A DNA stretch of 64,000 nt from Olsenella intestinalis (GTDB lineage Bacteria; Actinomycetota; Coriobacteriia; Coriobacteriales; Atopobiaceae), in NCBI RefSeq assembly GCF_023276655.1, contig NZ_JALGRK010000001.1, positions 1,321,501 to 1,385,500 of the forward strand, written 5' to 3'. This document shows, in pieces, positions 9,218 to 18,346 of the stretch (positions are counted from its first letter, which is position 1; every line of letters starts with the position of its first letter). The notes under the pieces were generated by a model. That model ran no database searches. It was not told the origin of the DNA and saw only the letters and a program-made list of their open reading frames with translations. The translations under genes were made by a program, and so were the position numbers.

Positions 9218-9916
9218 ATGGGCTTCTTCAAGCGGCTCAGCCTCTTCGTGTTCGCCCTCGCGGGCCTCGCCGCCCTCGCGGCGCTCGTCGCCCCGTGGTA
9301 CGGCCCGGTGACCGCCGACGCCACCAGGATGCTCGGCGTGCAGTGGTACCTCACGGCCCTCCAGGTCGCGCTGTGCATCACGGTGCTCGGCCTCGTCGTC
9401 TGCCTGCTGCGCGCCCTCTTCGTGCGCAACCGCAAGACGGTCGTCGTCGCGCGCGAGGCCGGCGACCAGGTGACCGTCTCGATCGACGCCATCGCCTCGC
9501 AGGCCACGCACGTCATCGAGGAGGACGGCCTCTTCCGCGCTCGCCGCGTGAGCGTGCGCGCCGCAGCCCACGGCCACGTCCGCGTGCACGCCCGTGTTCA
9601 GCCCGCGTCCACGGTCGACGTCCTGCTTGCCGCCTCCGAGCTGCACGAGCGCCTCGAGGAGGGGCTCGCCGTCATCGTGGGCGACAACGTCGACAAGATC
9701 GACCTCGAGTTCGTGAACGCCGCAGAGTACGCGCCCGCCGCGGAGGCCGCCGCGTTCAACGAGCAGGATGCCGCCGACGCCGACGCGGACGCCACCCAGG
9801 ACGCGCCCGCCCGCACGGCAGCGCCCGCGCCGTCGGACACCTCCGAGATCACCGTCCCCATGGGCCGCAGCGCGGCCGAGCGCGAGGACGACACTGAGAC
9901 CATGGGGGAGGAGTAG
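9218..9916 (+). CDS. AmaP-like alkaline-shock-response membrane anchor protein
   Basis: 232 residues with two N-terminal membrane segments (about 7-27 and 43-65) linked by a short external loop. A cytoplasmic domain with the Asp23/AmaP pattern (VTVSIDAIASQATHVIEED ... VRVHARVQP) follows, then an acidic Ala-rich tail. In Firmicutes AmaP anchors Asp23 to the membrane. The protein and its neighbours (a DUF2273 protein and an Asp23 protein) reproduce that module. AGGAGG 9206-9211 is 6 nt before ATG 9218; ATG 9212 touches the ribosome binding site and is rejected. The next gene starts 2 nt after the stop, so the two are probably co-transcribed and coupled. The assignment rests on topology and context. 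Confidence 0.7.
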   Translation: MGFFKRLSLFVFALAGLAALAALVAPWYGPVTADATRMLGVQWYLTALQVALCITVLGLVVCLLRALFVRNRKTVVVAREAGDQVTVSIDAIASQATHVIEEDGLFRARRVSVRAAAHGHVRVHARVQPASTVDVLLAASELHERLEEGLAVIVGDNVDKIDLEFVNAAEYAPAAEAAAFNEQDAADADADATQDAPARTAAPAPSDTSEITVPMGRSAAEREDDTETMGEE

Positions 9917-9918
9917 CC

Positions 9919-10347
9919 ATGGCAGACAAGATGCCCAAGCTCAACGTGGAGGAGACCGAGGCGGACGAGAAGAGCACGTCCTCGGCAGCACCCAAGACCA
10001 AGGCCAAGCAAAAGTCCAAGCCCAAGCCCAAGGCCGCCAAGGTCGAGGCCACGGTCGAGGCCGACCCCACGTCCGACGCCGACGGCGCCGCGTCCGGCGG
10101 CAACCCGTTCAAGAACGTCGCCAGCGCCACCACCAACTGGCTCTCCGACAACTTCCCCGGCCACGAGTACGCCGTCTTTGGCGGCGTCTGTGGCCTCGTC
10201 ATCGCAATCCTCGTCTTCGTCATCGGCTTCTGGCAGACCCTCTTCCTCACGCTCTGCGTGACGATCGGCGTCGCCATCGGCCAGTACGTCGACGGCAACC
10301 CAACCGTCGTGAGGTTTGTGCGCAGGTTCTTTGGCGAGGCCAACTAA
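9919..10347 (+). CDS. DUF2273-family small membrane protein
   Basis: 142 residues. The first 65 or so are polar, low complexity and Lys/Ala/Pro-rich. They are followed by a linker (NWLSDNFPGHEYAVFGG) and a hydrophobic hairpin (about 90-125) ending in GVAIGQYVDGNP. The glycine-rich second membrane segment followed by G.YVDG is typical of DUF2273 proteins encoded next to amaP and asp23. The function is structural and not well defined; a role in membrane-associated envelope stress complexes is expected from context. The long charged N-terminal extension is unusual for this usually short family. Codons DEKS at 9967 carry the dispersed decamer. Confidence 0.7.
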   Translation: MADKMPKLNVEETEADEKSTSSAAPKTKAKQKSKPKPKAAKVEATVEADPTSDADGAASGGNPFKNVASATTNWLSDNFPGHEYAVFGGVCGLVIAILVFVIGFWQTLFLTLCVTIGVAIGQYVDGNPTVVRFVRRFFGEAN

Positions 10348-10441
10348 CGCCGGCGCACCCGCACGAGCGCGTCACAATGGCTGTGACGTACGTCCGATGG
10401 CGCACCCGCGCCAAGCACCATCCCGCCCAAGGGGGTAAGAA

Positions 10442-11083
10442 ATGAGCAGCAAGAAGAACAAGTCCAGCCAGACCAAGGCGACCCAGGCCGCCCAGGCAGC
10501 AGAGAAGAGCGCCGCCGTGGCAGCCGCCGAGGTCGAGACCGCGGCCCAGGCCGAGCCCACGGCCGACGACGCCGCCACCGACGTCGATGCCGACCTCGCC
10601 GCCGACGGCGACATCACCGCGACCTCCGCGCTCGCCGCTCCCGACGACGCCGAGCTCGACGAGGACGAGGACCTCGACTCCGAGGACTCCCTCACCTTCT
10701 CCAACGGCGTCATCGAGAAGATCGTGGCCGTCGCCATGCGCGACGTCCCGGGCGTCATCGGGATGAAGGGCGGCTGGCTCAACCGCGTCCAGGACGTCAT
10801 CGGCGCCTCCGACCCGCGCAAGGGCGTCACCGTCGAGGTCACGCCCGACGCGGCCGTCCGCGTCAACATCTCGGTCCTCATCGAGTACGGCGCCTACGCG
10901 CCCCAGGTCTTCGAGGACGTCAAGCGTGCCGTCGTGAGCGAGGTCACCGGCATGACCGGCCTCTCCGTCGCTGGCGTCAACCTGCGCATCGAGGACGTCC
11001 TCACGGCCGAGGAGCTCGCCGACCGCCGCGGCGAGGCCGTCCGCGACACGCCCGCCCTGGCACCCGCCGACGACGAGGAGTAA
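10442..11083 (+). CDS. Asp23/Gls24-family envelope stress response protein
   Basis: 213 residues. An Ala/Glu/Asp-rich N-terminal extension (about 1-78) precedes the Asp23 domain (about 80-195). Features include LTFSNGVIEKIVAVAMRDVPGV, GVTVEV, a central VRVNISVLIEYG strand and the C-terminal helix ending VAGVNLRIEDV. The family forms cytoplasmic membrane-tethered assemblies in alkaline or cell-wall stress. GGGGGTAAGAA precedes ATG 10442. The MurT gene begins 2 nt after its stop, so envelope-stress and lipid II amidation genes appear to share a transcript. Confidence 0.85.
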   Translation: MSSKKNKSSQTKATQAAQAAEKSAAVAAAEVETAAQAEPTADDAATDVDADLAADGDITATSALAAPDDAELDEDEDLDSEDSLTFSNGVIEKIVAVAMRDVPGVIGMKGGWLNRVQDVIGASDPRKGVTVEVTPDAAVRVNISVLIEYGAYAPQVFEDVKRAVVSEVTGMTGLSVAGVNLRIEDVLTAEELADRRGEAVRDTPALAPADDEE

Positions 11084-11085
11084 GC

Positions 11086-12438
11086 GTGAGCCTTCCCTCC
11101 GCCGTCGCCTCCGGGGCAGGCCGCATCGTCAGGTGGGGCCTGCATGACGTGCTGGGCCGCAGCGCCTCGCAGCTGCCCGGCCGCGTCGCCCTCGCGATCG
11201 ACCCCAACCTGATCGCCGACCTCGCGCCCAAGGTGCGCGAGGGATCCGTCGTGGTCTGCGGCACCAACGGTAAGACCACCACCAACAATGTCGTCGCCTC
11301 CGCGCTCGAGGCCGCCGGCAAGTCCGTGCTCTGCAACCGCGACGGCGCCAACATGGCCGCCGGCGTGGCGAGCGCGCTGCTCTCCGGCCCCTCGGCCGAC
11401 TGGGCCGTCATCGAGGCCGACGAGCTCTCCTGCGTCCACATCCTGCCGGGGCTTCGCCCCACCTACCTCGTGCTGCTCAACCTCTTCCGCGACCAGCTCG
11501 ACCGCGCGGGCGAGATCGAGCACGTGCAGGACAGCCTCGTCTCGGCCCTCGCATCCTCGCCCGAGACCACGCTCGTGGCCTGCGGCGACGACCCGCTCTG
11601 CGTCGGCGTCGCGCGCCGCGCGGCGGCCGCTGGCACCCGCGTCCTCTACTTCGGGATCGACGAGGACCTCCACCTGCCGGCCGACCGCGTGCCCGAGGCG
11701 CGCTTCTGCCAGGCCTGCGGAGCCGAGCTCTCCTACGACTGGCGCGCCTACGCGCAGATGGGCGCCTTCTCGTGCCCCAACTGCGACTTCGCCCGCCCCG
11801 CCCTCGACGCGGCGGCCACGGGCGTCTCCGTCTCGCGCTCCGGCGTCTCCTTCGACGCCGCGGGCCCCCTCGTGGGCGACCCCGCGCGCCTCACGGCCGG
11901 CTTCGGCGGCGTCTACATGGTCTACAACCTGCTCGCGGCCTTCGTCGCGGCGCGCCTCGCCGGCGTCTCCGCCAATGACTTCCAGCACACGCTCGACACC
12001 TACCGCCCCGAGAACGGCCGCCTGCAGCGCTTCGTCGTCAATGGCCGCGAGGTCACGCTCAACCTCGCGAAGAACCCCACGGGCTTCAACCAGAACATCT
12101 CGCTGCTCCAGGCAGACGAGCGACCCAAGGCCGTGCTCTTCTCGATCAACGACAACTTCAACGACGGCCGCGACATCTCCTGGATCTGGGACGTCGACTT
12201 CGAGCGCCTCGCCGCCGAGAAGGGCCTCGTCGCGCTCGCCGGCGGCACGCGTGCCGCGGACGTCCGCGTGCGCCTCAAGTACGCCGGCATCGACTCCGCC
12301 GTCACGCCGGCCGTCGAGGGCGCCCTCGCGCGCGTCGCGTCGCTGCCGGCCGACATGCCGCTCTACGTGCTCACCAACTACTCCGCGCTCTGGCCTGCCA
12401 AGGCCACGCTCGAGAGGCTGGGTGAGCGCCATGACTAA
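11086..12438 (+). CDS. murT: Lipid II isoglutaminyl synthase, Mur ligase-like subunit MurT
   Basis: 450 residues, GTG start 2 nt after the Asp23 gene. With GatD it amidates the alpha-carboxyl of D-Glu in the lipid II stem peptide, using ATP and glutamine. The visible Mur-ligase features are the P-loop VVCGTNGKTTTNN near residue 60, EADELS, a lone zinc-ribbon insertion (CQACGAE ... CPNC, about 208-232) typical of MurT, and the C-terminal DUF1727 region (NGREVTLNLAKNPTGFNQ). Length and domain order match the family. It overlaps gatD by 8 nt, as expected for a stoichiometric two-subunit enzyme. A reverse GAGAAGAGC word lies at 12135. Confidence 0.93.
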   Translation: MSLPSAVASGAGRIVRWGLHDVLGRSASQLPGRVALAIDPNLIADLAPKVREGSVVVCGTNGKTTTNNVVASALEAAGKSVLCNRDGANMAAGVASALLSGPSADWAVIEADELSCVHILPGLRPTYLVLLNLFRDQLDRAGEIEHVQDSLVSALASSPETTLVACGDDPLCVGVARRAAAAGTRVLYFGIDEDLHLPADRVPEARFCQACGAELSYDWRAYAQMGAFSCPNCDFARPALDAAATGVSVSRSGVSFDAAGPLVGDPARLTAGFGGVYMVYNLLAAFVAARLAGVSANDFQHTLDTYRPENGRLQRFVVNGREVTLNLAKNPTGFNQNISLLQADERPKAVLFSINDNFNDGRDISWIWDVDFERLAAEKGLVALAGGTRAADVRVRLKYAGIDSAVTPAVEGALARVASLPADMPLYVLTNYSALWPAKATLERLGERHD

Positions 12439-13174
12439 ATCCCTTCGCATCGTCCACCTCTTTCCGGAGCTGCTCAACCTCTACGGCGACTCGGGCAACA
12501 TCCTCGTGCTGCGCCGCCGCCTCGCGTGGCGCGGCCTCGTGGCCGACGTCGCCGAGGTCCACGTCGGCGAGCGCCCGAGCTTCGCCGACGCCGACATCGT
12601 CTTCATCGGCGGCGGCTCCGACCGCGAGCAGCGCATCGTCTGCGAGAGCCTGCTTGCCGAGCAGGCGGAGCTCTCCTCCTTCGTGGAGGACGGGGGAGTG
12701 CTTGCCGCGGTCTGCGGCGGCTACCAGCTCTTGGGCCACTCCTATCTCATGGGTGACGAGAAGATCGAGGGCCTCTCGCTCGTGGACCTCTACACGGACC
12801 GCGGCGAGCCGCGCCTGATCGGCAACGTCGTGGTCGAGAGCCCCATCTGCGACCACCCGATCGTGGGCTACGAGAATCACGGGGGCCGCACGCACCTGGG
12901 GGAGGGCGTCGAGCCCCTGGGGAGCGTCACCTACGGCCACGGCAACGACGGCGTCACGGGGCAGGAGGGGTGCCTCTACAAGAACGTTCTGGGCACCTAC
13001 GTCCACGGCCCGCTCCTGCCCAAGAACCCGGGCGTTGCGGACTATCTGCTTTCGCGCGCGCTGGAGCGCAGGTATGGTAATGGGGAGCTCGAGCCGCTCG
13101 ACGACGCGGCGGAGCTTACGGCAAACAAGTCGATGTACGACCGCCTCATGGCGGGCGAGGTAGAGGAGCAGTAG
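12431..13174 (+). CDS. gatD: Lipid II isoglutaminyl synthase, glutaminase subunit GatD
   Basis: 247 residues. ATG 12431 lies inside the end of murT. It is a class I glutamine amidotransferase-like domain that hydrolyses glutamine and passes ammonia to MurT. The nucleophile elbow is AAVCGGYQLLG with C95, and the catalytic His is probably in TYVHGPLLPKNP. The conserved LNLYGDSGN and ENHGGRTHLG segments are typical of GatD and CobB/CobQ-like enzymes. The conserved order murT-gatD and the overlap support the complex. The ribokinase gene follows after 2 nt, so the transcription unit probably continues. Confidence 0.93.
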   Translation: MTKSLRIVHLFPELLNLYGDSGNILVLRRRLAWRGLVADVAEVHVGERPSFADADIVFIGGGSDREQRIVCESLLAEQAELSSFVEDGGVLAAVCGGYQLLGHSYLMGDEKIEGLSLVDLYTDRGEPRLIGNVVVESPICDHPIVGYENHGGRTHLGEGVEPLGSVTYGHGNDGVTGQEGCLYKNVLGTYVHGPLLPKNPGVADYLLSRALERRYGNGELEPLDDAAELTANKSMYDRLMAGEVEEQ

Positions 13175-13176
13175 CT

Positions 13177-14103
13177 ATGAACAAGGTAATCGTGTCGGGC
13201 AGCCTCAACATGGACATGTCGGTGCAGTGCCGCACCGTTCCGCGTCGCGGCGAGACCGCCATCGGCGACAACTTCCTGGAGACCCCGGGCGGCAAGGGCG
13301 GCAACCAGGCCGTCGCCTGCGCCCGCATGGGCGCCGACACCTTCATGGTCGCCAAGGTCGGCGATGACACCCGCGGCCGCGCCCTGGTCGCCTCCCTCGC
13401 GCGCCACGGCGTGACCTGCTCCAACGTGAGCGTCTCCGAGACCGAGCACACGGCCGTCGCCGTGGTCATCCGCGCCGAGGGCGACAACCGCATCGTCGTC
13501 GACCCGGGCGCCAACGCCGCCATGACCTACCCCGAGATCCGCGCGGCCATCCACGGCCTCGCCGGCAAGGGCAACTACTTCCTCACGCAGCTCGAGGGCA
13601 ACTTCGAGGCCACGATCGAGTCGATCCTCTGCGCCAAGCGCAACGGCCTCTTCACGGTCCTCAACGCGAGCCCCGCGCGCTCCGTCCCGACGAAGGTCTA
13701 CGAGGCCCTCGACCTGCTCTGCGTGAACGAGACCGAGTGCGAGCTGCTCTCCGGCACCAACCCGGTGAACGACGACGACCGCAAGAAGGCCCTCGCGTAC
13801 TTCGCCGACCAGGGCGTCAAGCAGACCGTCATCACGCTCGGCCGCCGCGGCTCGGTCTCCATGGTCGACGGCGAGTACGTCAAGGTCCCGACCTTCCGCG
13901 TCGACACGGTCGACACCACCGGCGCCGGCGACGCCTACCTCGGCGAGCTCGTCGCCCACCTCTCCTTCGGCGGCAGCCTGCAGGAGAGCATGGTCTACGC
14001 CTCCGCCGCGGCCGCGCTCTGCGTCGGCAAGGTCGGTGCGCAGGCCGCCATGCCCACCTGGGACGAGGTCGAGAAGTTCGTCGCCGAGCACGGCACCAAG
14101 TAG
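13177..14103 (+). CDS. rbsK: Ribokinase-like PfkB-family sugar kinase
   Basis: 308 residues with both PfkB signatures: the N-terminal glycine motif (PGGKGGNQAVACARMGA) and the C-terminal DTTGAGDAYLGELVAHL, whose D252 is the catalytic base. The substrate-binding pattern (SGSLNMDMSV; ETPGGKGGNQ) fits ribokinase, which phosphorylates D-ribose at O5, better than fructokinase. The usual Phe after GAGD is Tyr here. ATG 13177 follows the gatD stop by 2 nt. No ribose transporter lies nearby, so its link to the upstream wall genes may be only transcriptional. Confidence 0.82.
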   Translation: MNKVIVSGSLNMDMSVQCRTVPRRGETAIGDNFLETPGGKGGNQAVACARMGADTFMVAKVGDDTRGRALVASLARHGVTCSNVSVSETEHTAVAVVIRAEGDNRIVVDPGANAAMTYPEIRAAIHGLAGKGNYFLTQLEGNFEATIESILCAKRNGLFTVLNASPARSVPTKVYEALDLLCVNETECELLSGTNPVNDDDRKKALAYFADQGVKQTVITLGRRGSVSMVDGEYVKVPTFRVDTVDTTGAGDAYLGELVAHLSFGGSLQESMVYASAAAALCVGKVGAQAAMPTWDEVEKFVAEHGTK

Positions 14104-14117
14104 CGACGCATCCCCCG

Positions 14118-15176
14118 ATGGCCGCATCGCGCAAGACGATCAACTGGTTCGAGTGGGCGAGGGCGCTTGGCGCCCTCGCCATCGTCTGCCTGCACGCCGT
14201 GGTCTCGACCACCAACGTGCCCGAGATCGCCTCAGCCAACCAGGCGCTCCTCTACGCCGAGAACCTCGCGGCGATCCCGTTCGCGCGCTGGGCGGTCCCC
14301 GTCTTCTTCATGGTCACGGGCGCGCTCCTGCTCGACCCCGCGCGCGAGATGACGCTCGAGCGCGTCGGCCGCTACCTCTGGCGCATCTCGTTCGTCCTGC
14401 TCACGGTCGGCTTCGTCTTCTGCCTCATGGAGTCGGCGTCAAACGACCCCACGCTCCTCTCGGCCGTGCCCGCCGCAGGCGCCGATCTCGCCGCGCACGT
14501 CGCGGGCCTCGTGGGCACGTCCTTCCTCAACCTGCTCTCCGGCGACTCGTGGGACCACCTCTGGTACCTCTACGCGCTGCTCGGCCTCTACCTCATGACG
14601 CCGTTTCTCAGCGCGTTCGTCCGTCGCGCCTCCCGCCGAGAAGAGCTTGTCGCCTGCGTCACGCTCTACCTCGTGCTGTGCGTCGCCCCCACCATCAACG
14701 CCGTCTTCGACACGAAGATCCTCTCCTTCCTGACGGTCGGCTCGCCCGTGGTCTACTTCCTCTGCGGCCACTACGCCTGGGCCTACCTCGAGCTCGACCG
14801 TCGCATCGTGCTCGCCGCGGCCTGCTCGCTCGCGGCGCTCGCGGCCATCTACGTCGCCGACCCCACCCTCGGCGGACCGCTCGCCCTGCCGGAGTACGGC
14901 TTCGCCCTTCCGCTTGCGCTCGCCGTCTTCCTCGCGCTCAGGCGCTGGCTCGACGTGCCGCTCGACGACCACCCCGCCGCGGCGCTCCTCGCGCGCGACA
15001 GCTTCGGCATCTACCTCTTCCACCCGCTCTTCGCCCACGTCGCTCTCAGGGTCCCCGCCCTTGCCCAGCTGCCGCTTGCGGCCCTCCAGCTCGTGATCGT
15101 CGTCTCGGGCGTGGTCGGCTCCATCCTCGTCACGCGCCTGCTCAGGCTCATCCCGGCCTTTCGCAACAAGCTTTAG
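14118..15176 (+). CDS. Membrane acyltransferase, acyltransferase-3 family
   Basis: About 352 residues with roughly ten hydrophobic segments. The N-terminal INWFEWARALGALAIVCLHAVV has the WxR...A...V..H pattern of acyltransferase-3 enzymes (OatA/WecH-like), where the His in the first membrane segment is essential. The AVPVFFMVTGALLL and FGIYLFHPLFAH segments are also characteristic. These proteins O-acylate surface sugars or peptidoglycan. No fused SGNH domain is present, so the acceptor is unknown. ATG 14118 is 14 nt after rbsK and has a weak ribosome binding site. REEL codons at 14638-14646 carry GAGAAGAGC in a non-EKS frame. Confidence 0.8.
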   Translation: MAASRKTINWFEWARALGALAIVCLHAVVSTTNVPEIASANQALLYAENLAAIPFARWAVPVFFMVTGALLLDPAREMTLERVGRYLWRISFVLLTVGFVFCLMESASNDPTLLSAVPAAGADLAAHVAGLVGTSFLNLLSGDSWDHLWYLYALLGLYLMTPFLSAFVRRASRREELVACVTLYLVLCVAPTINAVFDTKILSFLTVGSPVVYFLCGHYAWAYLELDRRIVLAAACSLAALAAIYVADPTLGGPLALPEYGFALPLALAVFLALRRWLDVPLDDHPAAALLARDSFGIYLFHPLFAHVALRVPALAQLPLAALQLVIVVSGVVGSILVTRLLRLIPAFRNKL

Positions 15177-15292
15177 CCCGACGCGCCGCGAATCGCTCGC
15201 TGACGGATCGCCGCGCTCGCCCTCGGCACCCATATGCGTCTCCGATGGCCGCATTTCTTTTTCGGTGAGCGGCATGTGCCCAGTGCGGGCGC

Positions 15293-15298
15293 TACAAT
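15293..15298 (+). promoter_or_regulatory. Possible -10 element (TACAAT) before the CotH-family gene
   Basis: TACAAT lies 41 bp before the ATG at 15339. The 160-bp gap also has an ATGCG...CGCAT pair followed by a T-run (about 15234-15262), which may end the preceding transcript. No convincing -35 box is visible. Confidence 0.4.
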
Positions 15299-15338
15299 AC
15301 AAAAGATGCAACCATGACCGACTGGTTTGGAGCACCGT

Positions 15339-18287
15339 ATGAGTAGAGCGTCTCGCGCCCTCGTGGCGTCGGCCCTGTCCGCCATCGTCCTGGCCGCGGC
15401 CCCCGCGCTGGCCCGCGCCGCCGAGTCCTCCGGCACCGCGGCCCCGTCCCCGGCGGAACCCTCGCTCGAGCAGCCCACAGACCCCTCCGCCCTCGCGGAT
15501 GAGGCCTCGCAACAGCCTAGCGACCAGCTCCCAGCCACGCTTCCGGACGCCCCCTCGGACGCGCCTGTCTCCGCTCCCGCAGATCCGGCGGGGGAGAAGA
15601 GCCTGCTCCCTGACTCCGACGCCACGACCGGCGACGCCACGACCGGCGACGCCGCGCCGGACGCCTCCGTGACCGACGGCTCCAGCGACGCCGCGGGCGC
15701 CGTCGAGGCCGCCGCGGCCGCCACGGCAGACAAGCCCGCGCCCACCACGCCCGCCGCCACGACCGCCGACGACGCCCAGAAGTCCGCTGCGGCGAAGGCC
15801 GACGCCTCGAAAGCCGCCGCCCCCGCCGTGAGCCCCACGGCCGACGATGCCTACTACGAGGAGGACGAGGTCGTCGACCTCTACCGCCTCTATAACCCCT
15901 ACTCGGGCGAGCACTTCTACACCGCTAGCGCCTACGAGCGCGACGTGCTCGCGGCCATCGGCTGGAACGACGAGGGCCTCGCGTGGAAGGTCCCCACCAA
16001 GCGCGGCGACTCCGTCTACCGCCTCTACAACCCCTTCGCGGGTGACCACCACTACACCCTGAGCGCCTACGAGCGCGACAGCCTCGTCAAGGTCGGCTGG
16101 AACTACGAGGGCGTCGCCTGGCTCTCGGCTTCCTTCGGCAGGCTCCCCGTGTGGCGCCTCTACAACCCCTATGTCTCGATCGGCACGCATCACTACACGA
16201 TCTCGCGCTTTGAGTACGAGAGCGTCGTGCGCGCCGGCTGGAACGGGGAGGCCATCGGCTTCTACGCGGTCGACCCCGACCACGTGCTGAAGGACCCCAC
16301 CAAGGACTTCAGCCACGGCGTCGCTTCGCTCACCGCGAACGTCGTCGCCGCCGACGGCTCGAGCCCGCAGACCCTGCGTTCCTCGATCGCGCACGACGCC
16401 CTCTACCTCTTCCTTCCCTCCTACGCCGACCTCACCAAGGTGACCCTCTCCGCCTTCGACGCCGCAGGCAGGCCCATCGACCTCGCGCTCTCCGGCAACA
16501 AGACCGCCTTCGTCTCCGCCGAGAAGAGCACGCCTCTCGACCTCACGTCGCTCGGCGCGACGCGCACCGACGAGAGCGGGCTGGCGCTCTTCGTCAAGCA
16601 GGGCCTCTCGGCGCTCGACTACATCCACAACCTGTTCGTCATGATCTCGGCCAACATCTCCTCCGTCTTCGTCAACAGCAACGACCCGAAGCAGGACCGC
16701 GCCTACGTCGAGGCGAGTCCCGACCATTCGGCCAAGGCCAGCGTGGCAGTCAACGTCGTCGACAAGGACGGCAACGCCGTCTACGACAAGGACGAGCTCG
16801 GCAACTCGAAGAAGCTCTCCTCCATCAAGGGGCGTGGCAACTCCACGTGGGGCATCGGCGACAAGAAGCCCTACCAGATCAGCCTCAACAAGAAGGCCGA
16901 CCTGCTGCAGTCCGGAAACGACGACAACGCGAACAAGAAGTGGATCCTGCTCGCCAACGCGAACGACTCGTCGCTTCTGCACAACACCATCGGGCTCGAG
17001 CTGGCCCGCGCCCTCGGGATCGACGGCGCCGTCGAGTCTGTTCCCGTCGACCTCTTCTACGACGGCGAGTATCGCGGCAGCTACCTTCTCGTCGAGAAGG
17101 TCGAGATCAAGTCCGGCCGCATTGACATCCACGACCTCGAGTCCGACATCGAGAAGGCCAATCCCGGCGTCGACTTCGACAGCCTTCCCGTCAAGCAGTC
17201 GACCAATGCCTACGGCAAGACCTTCCAGTACGTTGAGGGCGTCGCCGACCCTGAGGACTTCACCGGCGGCTTCCTCATCGAGCAGGACGGCGCCTACTAC
17301 CGCGGCGAGAAGTGCTGGTTCGAGACCGATGATGGCGTCTTCGTCGTCAAGAGCCCTGAGTTCTGCTCCCTAAACGTCATGCGCTTCATCAGCGAGAAGA
17401 TGCAGGAGGCCATCAAGAATAAGCAGGGTGGCAAGTTCAACATGCCGTCCGGCTATTCCTACGATATCGACACCCTCTCGAAGGCCGTCGCCATCCACGA
17501 GTTCACCAAGAACATCGACGCCTTCTACACCTCCACCTACTTCTACCTCGACAAGGGCTCGAAGACCTTCTTCTGCTCGCCGCTCTGGGACTTCGACGCG
17601 TGCCTCGGCCTCAGGTGTGATGCCGGCATCTCGGGGTTCGGCCGTTATGCGGACATCTCCGTCCCCGGCGTTCGCGCCTGGCACAGCGACGCGACCACGG
17701 TCGAGAGGATGAAGGCCGTCTATCGCGATGTCCTTGCGCCGCTCGTGAGGAACGTTCTGCTCGGCGGCATCGACGCCGAGCAGGGGGAGCTCCGCTCGGT
17801 CGCATATTACGCCGACAGGATCGCCGCCTCGCAGCGCATGAACAACGTTCTCTATGGCCTCTCGTTCTTCCGCAACATGGCCAACCCGTTCGAGAGCTGG
17901 GAGGTCTGCGTCGAGTACCTCTGCAAGTGGATGGGCTGGCGTGCGGACTGGCTTGACGCTGCCTTCGATAATGACCAGGCAACCTATCCCGCCGAGAGGC
18001 CTCGCTCGTACAACGACTTCGACTACGGCTTCGTCTTCGACCTCGACTACTACCTCGAGAAGAACCCCGACGTCGCTGCCGCATACGCGGGAAATCCCAA
18101 CGACGCCATCCAGCACTTTGTCGAATACGGGATGAGGGAGGGTCGCGTGTCGTGCCGCAACTTCGACGTGAACGCGTATCGCGCCCGCTATGCCGACCTG
18201 AGGAGCGCGTTCGGCAACGACCTGCGCGCCTACTACGAGCACTACTGCACAGCCGGCTTCTTCGACGGCCGCATCGGCTGGAGGTAG
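15339..18287 (+). CDS. Secreted CotH-family protein with GEHFYT repeats
   Basis: About 982 residues. A signal peptide (cleavage near ALARAAES, residue 30) leads into an Ala/Asp/Pro/Thr-rich spacer (about 30-170). Three GEHFYT units follow (about 181-311; the third reads IGTHHYT). A beta-rich linker precedes the CotH domain (about 494-757), which has IKGRGNSTW, NKKWILLANANDSSLLHN, YRGSYLLVEKVEI, GGFLIEQD and WDFDACLG. CotH proteins are atypical protein kinases in spore coats, but in non-sporing bacteria they are exported and their substrates are unknown. The C-terminus (about 890-982) has two divergent DYYLEKNPDV / HFVEYGMREGR repeats found on clostridial surface proteins. GGAG 15329-15332 sets ATG 15339; the TTG at 15327 lies in the ribosome binding site. 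It appears monocistronic. Confidence 0.87.
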   Translation: MSRASRALVASALSAIVLAAAPALARAAESSGTAAPSPAEPSLEQPTDPSALADEASQQPSDQLPATLPDAPSDAPVSAPADPAGEKSLLPDSDATTGDATTGDAAPDASVTDGSSDAAGAVEAAAAATADKPAPTTPAATTADDAQKSAAAKADASKAAAPAVSPTADDAYYEEDEVVDLYRLYNPYSGEHFYTASAYERDVLAAIGWNDEGLAWKVPTKRGDSVYRLYNPFAGDHHYTLSAYERDSLVKVGWNYEGVAWLSASFGRLPVWRLYNPYVSIGTHHYTISRFEYESVVRAGWNGEAIGFYAVDPDHVLKDPTKDFSHGVASLTANVVAADGSSPQTLRSSIAHDALYLFLPSYADLTKVTLSAFDAAGRPIDLALSGNKTAFVSAEKSTPLDLTSLGATRTDESGLALFVKQGLSALDYIHNLFVMISANISSVFVNSNDPKQDRAYVEASPDHSAKASVAVNVVDKDGNAVYDKDELGNSKKLSSIKGRGNSTWGIGDKKPYQISLNKKADLLQSGNDDNANKKWILLANANDSSLLHNTIGLELARALGIDGAVESVPVDLFYDGEYRGSYLLVEKVEIKSGRIDIHDLESDIEKANPGVDFDSLPVKQSTNAYGKTFQYVEGVADPEDFTGGFLIEQDGAYYRGEKCWFETDDGVFVVKSPEFCSLNVMRFISEKMQEAIKNKQGGKFNMPSGYSYDIDTLSKAVAIHEFTKNIDAFYTSTYFYLDKGSKTFFCSPLWDFDACLGLRCDAGISGFGRYADISVPGVRAWHSDATTVERMKAVYRDVLAPLVRNVLLGGIDAEQGELRSVAYYADRIAASQRMNNVLYGLSFFRNMANPFESWEVCVEYLCKWMGWRADWLDAAFDNDQATYPAERPRSYNDFDYGFVFDLDYYLEKNPDVAAAYAGNPNDAIQHFVEYGMREGRVSCRNFDVNAYRARYADLRSAFGNDLRAYYEHYCTAGFFDGRIGWR

Positions 18288-18346
18288 CCTACGGGCGCCT
18301 CTGGTGCTGACGGAAGAAAGCCTCGCGCCTGAGGAGGACTGGGTCG

